From an uncultured Gemmatimonadota bacterium (GTDB lineage Bacteria; Gemmatimonadota; Gemmatimonadetes; Gemmatimonadales; Gemmatimonadaceae), in the NCBI GenBank assembly GCA_937867645.1, contig CALMKE010000094.1, positions 1 through 34,575 on the forward strand: a DNA stretch of 34,575 nt. Direction: 5' to 3'. The notes beneath the pieces are model-generated. The model worked only from the letters and a program-made list of their open reading frames with translations, did no database searches and was not told the origin of the DNA. Of the stretch, positions 7,935 to 14,262 are shown in pieces. Position 1 is the stretch's first letter. Every line of letters starts with the position of its first letter. A program made the translations under genes and the position numbers.

Positions 7935-8144
7935 ATGCGTAAGCCTCGTCCCGCGACGTACAACCCCGCTCAAGCGCTCAGCCTCATCACCCACGACCGT
8001 CATGGCAAGCCGCTGAGCTGTCCTTCCTGCTCCGGATCGATCTCGCGTCACCCCGACCAGGAGCCACCCCCGGCAACCACGCACGTGACCCTGACCTGCA
8101 AGGAATGCGGCCGGGTCGCCCGTTACATCGCGGGAGCCGCTTAA
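7935..8144 (+). CDS. small CxxC (zinc-ribbon-like) protein, 69 residues, function unknown
   Basis: An ATG at 7935 is preceded by a strong GGAGG at 7924-7928, so this short frame is very likely a gene. The protein carries two cysteine pairs, CPSC at about residues 29-32 and CKEC at about 55-58, separated by a proline-rich loop (HPDQEPPPATTH). This is a minimal zinc ribbon. The arrangement 'R-x-x-x-Y-N-P-x-x-A' at the N-terminus and RVARYI at the C-terminus give no named family. It lies about 100 bp upstream of the cold-shock gene, in the same direction. Readthrough into csp is possible, in which case the structured region 8151-8219 would be an intercistronic element. Confidence 0.75.
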   Translation: MRKPRPATYNPAQALSLITHDRHGKPLSCPSCSGSISRHPDQEPPPATTHVTLTCKECGRVARYIAGAA

Positions 8145-8150
8145 CCCGGC

Positions 8151-8219
8151 CTACCGCGCATAAAAATTGCCCGATTTTTCCACCTGGTCGCACCGCGGCA
8201 TCAGCCGCGTGCGGTAGGT
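8151..8219 (+). promoter_or_regulatory. structured leader upstream of csp (three-way-junction-like)
   Basis: CCTACCGC (8151-8158) pairs perfectly with GCGGTAGG (8212-8219). Enclosed between them are two further perfect hairpins: AAAAAT/ATTTTT (8163-8180, 6-nt loop) and CGCGGC/GCCGCG (8195-8210, 4-nt loop). The set folds on paper as a closed three-way junction, 27 nt before the csp start codon. Cold-shock mRNAs are known to use structured 5' leaders that refold with temperature. This one is unproven and could also act as the end of the upstream gene's transcript. Confidence 0.5.
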
Positions 8220-8246
8220 ACGAGTGCAAGGTAAGGGGGCAAGAAA

Positions 8247-8459
8247 ATGGCGGAACGCATTACGGGGACAGTGAAGTGGTTCAACGACGCAAAGGGCTTC
8301 GGCTTCATCTCGCGTGAGGGCGGGCCCGACGTGTTCGTCCACTTCAGCGCCATCCAGGGGAGCGGCTTCAAGTCGCTCGCCGAGGGTGACAAGGTGGAGT
8401 TCGAGATCGTGCAGGGGCAGAAAGGGCCTCAGGCCGCGGATGTGACCAAGGTCGAATAA
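8247..8459 (+). CDS. csp: cold-shock domain protein (CspA family)
   Basis: At 70 residues this is a complete single cold-shock domain. The RNP1 motif KGFGFIS (about residues 16-22) and RNP2 motif VFVHFSAI (about 29-36) are intact, as is the GTVKWFN start. Csp proteins bind single-stranded RNA and DNA and melt mRNA secondary structure. A purine-rich GGTAAGGGGG lies about eight bases upstream of the ATG. A strong intrinsic terminator follows 25 bp after the stop, so the gene is transcribed independently of the Ku gene. The structured stretch 8151-8219 sits in its probable leader. Confidence 0.97.
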   Translation: MAERITGTVKWFNDAKGFGFISREGGPDVFVHFSAIQGSGFKSLAEGDKVEFEIVQGQKGPQAADVTKVE

Positions 8460-8484
8460 AAGGTTTGCCACGAGCCAATGAGGG

Positions 8485-8521
8485 ACGCCCCGCGATATGG
8501 ATCGCGGGGCGTTTGCTTTTG
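8485..8521 (+). terminator. intrinsic terminator of csp
   Basis: A perfect 12-bp stem (ACGCCCCGCGAT / ATCGCGGGGCGT) with a 4-nt loop at 8485-8512 is followed by TTGCTTTTG. This is a textbook Rho-independent terminator. Confidence 0.92.
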
Positions 8522-8545
8522 TCTGGAGCTTCCTGCGTGGGGAAA

Positions 8546-8642
8546 GGGAATCCAAGTTTGGGGGGGGGCAGTTTGGAGTGAGCAGTATGGAGTCACTCCC
8601 CACTGCCGACTCCGGACTGCCACACTCCATACTTGGATTCCC
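8546..8642. repeat. heptad palindrome element B (GGGAATCCAAG ends)
   Basis: The 97-bp element begins GGGAATCCAAG and ends CTTGGATTCCC. The interior words are of the GGAGTGT/GGCAGTA type and their complements (ACACTCC, TACTGCC), matching element E at 29712. A run of nine G residues (8560-8568) interrupts the left arm. It lies between the csp terminator and the Ku gene. Confidence 0.9.
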
Positions 8643-8739
8643 TCAGCCATAGTCTCGGAACTACGGCAACCGTCACATATTTGACAGGGGCACCTCTCTT
8701 GCCCGTTGGCCCTTACCAGACCCACGGAGATTTTGAGCA

Positions 8740-9606
8740 ATGGCTGCAATCTGGAAGGGCGCCGTCACCTTCGGCCTCGTGAACATCCCGGTCGAAGTGA
8801 AGACCGCCGTCCGTGACGACCACATCAGCTTCCGGATGCTGCACGCGGAGGACCTGTCCCCGATCCGGTACGAGCGCGTCTGCCAGGAAGAGGGCGAGCC
8901 CGTGCCGTGGAACGAGATCGTAAAAGGCTACGAATACGAGAAAGGGAAATTCGTCGTCATGACCGACGACGACTTCAAGGCGGCCGCGGTCGAGTCGTCC
9001 CGCACGATCGACATCCTCGATTTCGTGAAGCAGGAAGAGATCGACCCGCGCTTCTTCGAGACTCCGTACTTCCTCGTGCCGGCCAAAGGCGGCGAGAAGG
9101 CTTACGCGCTCCTGCGCGCGGCGATGAAGAACGCCGACGCGGTCGGGATCGGCAAGATCATCATGCGCACCAAGCAGCACCTCGCCGGCATCAAGGTCGT
9201 GGGTGACGCGCTCGTCATGGAGATCATGCGCTTCTCCAACGAGCTGGTGGATCCCGCGGAATACACCTTCCCCGAAGCCGACATCGTGCGCCCGCAGGAG
9301 CTCCAGATGGCGGAGATGCTGGTCGCGAACCTCACGGAAGAATTCAGCCCCGACAAGTACACGGACGACTACCGTGACAAGCTGATGAAGGTCATCAAGG
9401 ACAAGATGAAGGGGAAGAAGATCAAGTACGAGGAGCCGGAGGAAGAAGAAGACACCGGCGTGCTCGATCTGATGTCGCGCCTGCGCGAGAGCCTGGAGCA
9501 GGGCGGTGGCACGAAGAAGACGAAGCGAGCCGCCAAGGCCGAGCGGGACGAGGAAGAGCCGGCGCAGAAGAAGACCACTCGCTCGAAGAAGCGAAAGACC
9601 GCGTAA
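8740..9606 (+). CDS. ku: Ku protein, non-homologous end joining
   Basis: The 288-residue product is a bacterial Ku. It starts with the conserved MAAIWKGAVTFGLVNIPV and contains the core barrel and bridge region, including KIIMRTKQHLAGI (about residues 147-159) and MRFSNELVDP. It forms homodimeric rings that thread onto DNA ends and recruit LigD. The C-terminal tail (about 225-288) is an acidic patch EEPEEEEDTG followed by a lysine-rich extension, a type of tail that can aid DNA binding or ligase contact. It is followed by ligD after 15 bp, so the two genes form one transcription unit. GGAG lies 12-13 bases before the ATG. A TTGACA at 8681 has no good -10 partner. Confidence 0.97.
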   Translation: MAAIWKGAVTFGLVNIPVEVKTAVRDDHISFRMLHAEDLSPIRYERVCQEEGEPVPWNEIVKGYEYEKGKFVVMTDDDFKAAAVESSRTIDILDFVKQEEIDPRFFETPYFLVPAKGGEKAYALLRAAMKNADAVGIGKIIMRTKQHLAGIKVVGDALVMEIMRFSNELVDPAEYTFPEADIVRPQELQMAEMLVANLTEEFSPDKYTDDYRDKLMKVIKDKMKGKKIKYEEPEEEEDTGVLDLMSRLRESLEQGGGTKKTKRAAKAERDEEEPAQKKTTRSKKRKTA

Positions 9607-9621
9607 CCGGACTCACATTCC

Positions 9622-12513
9622 ATGGCGCGCACCAGGGCGCCGGTCAGGCGCGCCGGAGGATCGGGACAGGGCACAGCGGCCGCGGAGCAGCTCAAGGAGT
9701 ACCGCCGCAAGCGGGACTTCTCGCGCACTCGCGAGCCCGCGGGCGGATCCGCCGCCGCCCCCGCGCGAAAGTCCTCCCGGAAAGGACTCCGCTTCGTGAT
9801 CCAGAAGCACGCGGCCAGCCACCTCCACTTCGACCTTCGCCTCGAGCTCGACGGCGTGATGAAGAGCTGGGCGGTCCCGAAAGGGCCGAGCATCGATCCG
9901 ACCGTGAAGCGCCTGGCGATGCAGGTCGAAGATCATCCCATCGAGTACAACACCTTCGAAGGGACGATCCCCGCCGGACAGTACGGCGGCGGCACCGTGA
10001 TGCTGTGGGATCGCGGCACGTACACCACCGTCGAGCCGGCCGACGACGAGGAAGAGCGGCTGCGCGAAGGTTATCGAAAGGGCGATTTCAAGATCTACCT
10101 TCGCGGCGAGCGCCTGCGGGGCTCGTACGTGCTGGTCCGCATGAAGGGCGACCGCTTCGGCTCCTCCGACAAGCCGCAGTGGCTGTTCATCAAGCATCGC
10201 GACGAATTCGCCGGCCGCGAAGACATCGTCGAGAAATACGACACGTCGGTTGCAACGGGCCGCACGATGGATGAGATCGCGGCGGACAAGAAGAGCAGGA
10301 TCTGGAACAGCAACCGCGGCGACGCGGCCGATGCGCGCAAGGCAGCGCGCGCTGCCGGGAAAGGCGAAGCCAGGAAAGCTCCAGCCCGTGCCGCGGCCCG
10401 CACCGAGGCCAGGCCCGTCAAGCTGCCGAAGGTGCTCGAGCCGATGTTCGCCAGCGTCGGCACCGCGATTCCGCAGGGCGCCTGGACGTTCGAGCCCAAG
10501 TACGACGGCGTGCGCGTGCTCGCGTTCTGCACGGCCAAGGACGCGCGGCTCGTCACCCGCAACGGGCACGACAAGTCGCGCCAGTTCCCCGAGATCGCCG
10601 AAGCGCTGCGCAAGCTCGCTTCCTCCGCGCGCCGCGACTTCGTGCTCGACGGAGAAGTAGTCGCGCTGAAGAACGGCGAGCCCGTCCGCTTCCAGGAGCT
10701 GCAGGGGCGCATGCACGTGACCGACGAGAAGGCGATCGCGCTGCACCGCGCAGGATCGCCCGTGGGCATCTGCCTGTTCGATATCCTGCTCGACGGGAAT
10801 GACGTGCTCATCCGCGAGCCGTGGACCGAGCGGCGCGCGCGTCTCGAAAAGCGGATCGCGTCGCGCGCGTCCGACGTGATCCGGCTCGGCGACACCAGCG
10901 ACGACGGCGAGAAGCTGCTGGCGCTGGCGAGGAAGCAGGGGTGGGAAGGAATCATCGCCAAGCGCAAGGATTGCCCGTACGAGCCCGGCGTGCGCTCGCG
11001 CGCCTGGCTAAAGCTCAAGATCGAGTTCCGGCAGGAGTTCGCCGTCGGCGGCTTCACCGAGCCGCGCAACAGCCGCTCGCACATCGGCGCGATCCTCCTC
11101 GGCTACTACGACGGCGACGACTTCGTGTACGCCGGACACACGGGCGGCGGCTTCACCAACCAGGGGCTGGAGGACATGTACAAACTGCTCGCGCCGCTGG
11201 AGCAGGATACGCCGCCGTTCAGTACGCGGCCGAAGACGAACGAGAAACCCCACTGGGTGCGGCCGAAGGTTGTCGTCGAAGTGAAGTTCAGCGAGTGGAC
11301 CGCGGACGGAAAGCTCCGCCAGCCCATCTACCTCGGCACGCGCACCGACAAGCCCGCGCGCGAGATCACGCGCGAAGCCATGAGCGTGCAACCGCGAGCG
11401 AAGGAACCCATGCCTGCAAAGAAGACCACGCGCGCCAGGGTTGCCGCGCCGGCCGAGGGAAAGGCGTGGCCGGCCAAGAAGAAGAGGGCCGCGCTGTCCA
11501 GCGGGAAGCTGATCGCGGTCGCGGAGCCGCCCGCGCCGCTCCGCGCGGATGCGGTGAAAGTGCTCCGGCAGATCGACGAGCTGTGCGACAGCGACAAGCG
11601 CGGCACGCTGGACTTCGGCAGAGGCAGGACGCTCTCCGTCACCAACCTCGCCAAGATCTTCTTCCAGTCCACGAGCCACACCAAGGGAGACCTGCTTCGT
11701 TACTACACGCTGGTCTCTCCGTTCATCCTCCCGACGATCGCCGACAGACCGCTCGTCCTGAAGCGCTTTCCCAACGGCATTCATGGCGAAGCGTTCTATC
11801 AGCAGAAGGCTTCGGACGATACGCCGGATGCCGTTCGCGTGGAAATCGTCACCAACGACGACGGCGAGAAGCAGCGGCGCATCGTGGGCGGCGACCTGCT
11901 CACTCTGCTGTACACGATTCAGCTCGGCGCCGTCTCGGTGGATCCGTGGCACGGCCGCTTTCCCGATCTCGACTACGCGGACTATTCGATCATAGACCTC
12001 GATCCCGGCCCGAAGGCGAAGTTTTCCCGCGTCGTGCAGATCGCGATCTGGGTAAAAGAGGTGCTCGACGAGCTCGGACTGCACGCCGCGCTCAAGACCT
12101 CGGGCTCGGAAGGTCTGCACGTGTACATCCCGCTGCCGCCGAAGACACCGACCGATGCCTCAACTCTCGTCGCGCAGATCGTCGCCGAGCGCGTCGCGCG
12201 CGAGCACCCGAAGGATGCGACGGTGAAGCGGTTCACGAAGCAGCGCGGCGAGGCGGAGGTGTACGTGGACTACCTGCAGAACATCAAAGGCAAGACGGTC
12301 GCGGGGCCGTACTGCGTGCGCGCGCGCGATGGGGCAACGGTTTCGACGCCGCTCGACTGGGCCGAGCTGAATGCGGATCTTGATCCGCGGGATTTTACCA
12401 TGGACTCGGTAATCGAGCGGTTTGCGAAGAAGGGGGACATCTGGGCAAAGGCGATGAAGCGGAAGAACTCATTACGCGGACTTCTGGCCGCGAACAAGCG
12501 CAAGGAGAAATGA
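9622..12513 (+). CDS. ligD: multifunctional DNA repair ligase LigD (phosphoesterase-ligase-polymerase)
   Basis: The 963-residue protein has the domain order phosphoesterase, ATP-dependent ligase, polymerase, as in Pseudomonas LigD. In the phosphoesterase part (about residues 30-200) the metal and catalytic residues H63, H69, D71, R73, H105 and Y109 are present. The ligase nucleophile is K293 in EPKYDGVR, and the domain extends to about residue 590. A lysine/alanine-rich linker (about 590-625) leads to the primase-like polymerase, with the metal-binding DLD at 792-794. LigD processes and seals broken ends held by Ku. It sits 15 bp after ku. The stop codon is two bases before a heptad palindrome that separates it from a second ligase gene. 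Confidence 0.97.
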   Translation: MARTRAPVRRAGGSGQGTAAAEQLKEYRRKRDFSRTREPAGGSAAAPARKSSRKGLRFVIQKHAASHLHFDLRLELDGVMKSWAVPKGPSIDPTVKRLAMQVEDHPIEYNTFEGTIPAGQYGGGTVMLWDRGTYTTVEPADDEEERLREGYRKGDFKIYLRGERLRGSYVLVRMKGDRFGSSDKPQWLFIKHRDEFAGREDIVEKYDTSVATGRTMDEIAADKKSRIWNSNRGDAADARKAARAAGKGEARKAPARAAARTEARPVKLPKVLEPMFASVGTAIPQGAWTFEPKYDGVRVLAFCTAKDARLVTRNGHDKSRQFPEIAEALRKLASSARRDFVLDGEVVALKNGEPVRFQELQGRMHVTDEKAIALHRAGSPVGICLFDILLDGNDVLIREPWTERRARLEKRIASRASDVIRLGDTSDDGEKLLALARKQGWEGIIAKRKDCPYEPGVRSRAWLKLKIEFRQEFAVGGFTEPRNSRSHIGAILLGYYDGDDFVYAGHTGGGFTNQGLEDMYKLLAPLEQDTPPFSTRPKTNEKPHWVRPKVVVEVKFSEWTADGKLRQPIYLGTRTDKPAREITREAMSVQPRAKEPMPAKKTTRARVAAPAEGKAWPAKKKRAALSSGKLIAVAEPPAPLRADAVKVLRQIDELCDSDKRGTLDFGRGRTLSVTNLAKIFFQSTSHTKGDLLRYYTLVSPFILPTIADRPLVLKRFPNGIHGEAFYQQKASDDTPDAVRVEIVTNDDGEKQRRIVGGDLLTLLYTIQLGAVSVDPWHGRFPDLDYADYSIIDLDPGPKAKFSRVVQIAIWVKEVLDELGLHAALKTSGSEGLHVYIPLPPKTPTDASTLVAQIVAERVAREHPKDATVKRFTKQRGEAEVYVDYLQNIKGKTVAGPYCVRARDGATVSTPLDWAELNADLDPRDFTMDSVIERFAKKGDIWAKAMKRKNSLRGLLAANKRKEK

Positions 12514-12514
12514 C

Positions 12515-12617
12515 GGGGGATCCAAGAAATGAGAGGCCAGATCACAGAGGAGAGAAGCCAGATGTCATTTCTGGCGTCTCCTGTCTCGCTTCTGGCTTCT
12601 CACTTCTTGGATTCCCC
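12515..12617. repeat. heptad palindrome element C
   Basis: The element starts GGGGGATCCAAG (one A missing compared with the others) two bases after the ligD stop and ends CTTGGATTCCCC. The interior alternates words of the type AGGCCAG and AAGCCAG with the complements TTCTGGC, GTCTCCT and TTCTCAC, in a regular 7-bp phase. Same interior class as A and D. It fills most of the 133-bp gap between ligD and the second ligase gene. Confidence 0.92.
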
Positions 12618-12646
12618 TTCAGCGCGCTCGGATCAGGCCCCACGCG

Positions 12647-13756
12647 ATGAAGCTGCCGCTGCCACAGAGTTACGCCCCGATGGAAGCCAAGTCGGTGGAT
12701 GCCATTCCGACCGGCGACCAATGGCAGTACGAGCCGAAATGGGACGGCTTCCGCTGCCTCGCCTTCCGCGACGGCGCCGAAGTCGAGCTGCGGTCGAAGT
12801 CCGGCCAGCCGCTCACCAGGTATTTCCCGGAGCTGGTTGAAGCGCTGAATGGGCTGCCGGCGAAGAAGTTCGTGCTCGACGGTGAGATCGTCGTCCCCGT
12901 CGGCAAGGCGCTGTCGTTCGACGATCTGCTCGTGCGCATCCACCCGGCAGAGAGCCGCGTGCGCAAGCTCGCGGCCGAGACACCGGCGAGCATGATCGTG
13001 TTCGACCTGCTCGTTGACGAGAAAGGCAAAGCGCTCGTCTCGCTCCCGCTGGCGCAGCGGCGAGCCGCCCTCGAGTCGTTCGCGGCAAGGAATTTCCGCG
13101 GCGCCAAAACAGTTGAACTCTCGCCGGCGACATGTGACGAGTCCGTCGCGCGCGGTTGGCTGAAGGGGCGGGGCGGGCTCGACGGAGTCATCGCCAAGCG
13201 TATGGACCTGCCGTACCGCACGGGCGACCGCACCGGCATGCAGAAGATCAAGCGCATGCGCACCGCCGACTGCGTCGTCGGCGGATTCCGCTACGCCAGC
13301 AAATCCCGCGTCATCGGCTCCATGCTGCTCGGGCTGTACGACGACGCGGGATTGCTCCAGCATGTTGGATTCACTTCGTCGTTCACCGACGCTGAGCGCA
13401 AAGCGCTGGTCCCCAAGCTGGAGAAGCTCATCGGGCCGCCGGGCTTCACGGGCCAGGCGCCGGGCGGGCCGAGCCGGTGGAGCAGCGCGCGCTCGGCGGA
13501 ATGGGAGCCGCTCGAGCCGAAGCTGGTCGGCGAGGTACAGTACGACCACTTCTCCGGCGGGCGATTCCGCCATGGGACGAAGTTCCTCCGCTGGCGCCCG
13601 GACAAAGCCCCTCGGCAGTGCACCATGGACCAGGTCGAGCCCGAAGGTGTCTCCTCGCTCACGCTCCTGGGCGGTACGAGGAAAGCCGCAAAAACAAAAA
13701 AAGCCGGAGGAAGCTCCGGCTCACGATCATCGAGGAAAACCGCCCGAGCTCGCTAG
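12647..13756 (+). CDS. stand-alone ATP-dependent DNA ligase (LigC/LigD ligase-domain type)
   Basis: The 369-residue protein contains only the adenylation and OB-fold parts of an ATP-dependent ligase. The adenylated lysine is K31 in EPKWDGFR; downstream motifs include LDGEIVV (about residues 77-83), FDLLVDE, GLDGVIAKR and QKIKRMRTADCVVGG. The OB region ends with the RFRHGTKFLRWRPDK block. Such ligases act in excision repair or as a back-up to LigD. The C-terminal tail (about 345-369) is K/R/S-rich, and the DNA that encodes it doubles as the terminator of the convergent gene. The last base pairs overlap the stop of that gene on the palindrome CTAG. Position suggests cotranscription with ku-ligD. 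Confidence 0.93.
   Translation: MKLPLPQSYAPMEAKSVDAIPTGDQWQYEPKWDGFRCLAFRDGAEVELRSKSGQPLTRYFPELVEALNGLPAKKFVLDGEIVVPVGKALSFDDLLVRIHPAESRVRKLAAETPASMIVFDLLVDEKGKALVSLPLAQRRAALESFAARNFRGAKTVELSPATCDESVARGWLKGRGGLDGVIAKRMDLPYRTGDRTGMQKIKRMRTADCVVGGFRYASKSRVIGSMLLGLYDDAGLLQHVGFTSSFTDAERKALVPKLEKLIGPPGFTGQAPGGPSRWSSARSAEWEPLEPKLVGEVQYDHFSGGRFRHGTKFLRWRPDKAPRQCTMDQVEPEGVSSLTLLGGTRKAAKTKKAGGSSGSRSSRKTARAR
13691..13721 (-). terminator. intrinsic terminator of the 98-residue gene, inside the ligase coding sequence
   Basis: Read on the minus strand, the stem AGCCGGAG/CTCCGGCT (13702-13721, 4-nt loop) is followed by TTTTTTTGTTTTTGC. The hairpin lies 32 bp past the stop of the minus-strand gene at 13753 and entirely inside the 3' part of the plus-strand ligase gene, where the A-rich strand encodes lysines. 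Confidence 0.85.
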
Positions 13757-14049
13757 AAGCCGCTCGCCGTCCGGAGCGGCAGCTCGATCTGCGTTCGCTC
13801 CGCGTGGCTCATCTCCCCGTCAAACAAAGGGTCGTTGGTCTCGTCGAGGAGGTGCGTCAGGGTATAGAAGTAGTGCAGCGCGTGCACGGGGGCGGCGTGG
13901 CCGTATCCGTCCGCCTTGGCGATAGCCGTGGCTTCCTCGCGGACGCGACGGGGCAGCTTCCCGGCCTGCGGGAGCGCCAAAAGCCGGCGGACCTCCTTCG
14001 AGTTTTTCGCGAGCAACGCCGCACAGAGCGAGTCAACGTATGCCAGCAT
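13753..14049 (-). CDS. 98-residue helical protein, function unknown
   Basis: ATG 14049 is preceded by GGAGGG at 14053-14058 (minus strand), about four bases away, and the gene is closed by a strong terminator, so it is very likely real. The protein looks all-helical: MLAYVDSLCAALLAKNSKEVRRLLALP, then a region rich in charged residues, and a C-terminal HALHYFYTLTHLLDE. I recognise no family, catalytic motif or signal peptide. It is convergent with the ligase gene, the stops sharing the palindrome CTAG. Upstream a perfect 9-bp inverted repeat (14072-14096) lies 22 bp before the start. The gene follows the GH3 lipoprotein gene on the same strand after a 213-bp gap. Confidence 0.72.
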   Translation of the reverse strand: MLAYVDSLCAALLAKNSKEVRRLLALPQAGKLPRRVREEATAIAKADGYGHAAPVHALHYFYTLTHLLDETNDPLFDGEMSHAERTQIELPLRTASGF

Positions 14050-14071
14050 AGGCCCTCCAGTCCGGAGTCGT

Positions 14072-14096
14072 GCTTAACGGCCACTATCCGTTAAGC
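14072..14096 (-). promoter_or_regulatory. perfect 9-bp inverted repeat in the leader of the 98-residue gene
   Basis: GCTTAACGG and CCGTTAAGC flank a 7-nt spacer, 22 bp upstream of the start codon. The element could be an operator or a leader hairpin. A second, wider repeat (GTGTCAC at 14166-14172 and GTGACAC at 14202-14208) lies further up in the same gap, and I can assign no function to it. Confidence 0.55.
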
Positions 14097-14262
14097 CCAC
14101 TTTGCAACTACTACACCAATTGGCGCAATAGTTTCGCGAGCCGTTTTGTTCGAAAGGCTACAAATGTGTCACGAGGTTATACCGATAGGATGAGCGAGCC
14201 TGTGACACGCGCCGCCGCCAGGCTGGGAGCCCGCGACTCGCCGATGCCGCGGGTAAACCGTG

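Noticed and set aside
8560-8568. G9 run as a phase-variation switch
   Set aside because: It is in an intergenic repeat arm behind a terminator and not in a promoter or frame. It may slip, but no controlled gene is evident.
8681-8710. TTGACA as the ku promoter
   Set aside because: There is no acceptable -10 hexamer at 16-19 bp.
14166-14208. GTGTCAC ... GTGACAC as a Crp site
   Set aside because: The spacing (29 bp) does not fit a Crp-type TGTGA-N6-TCACA site.
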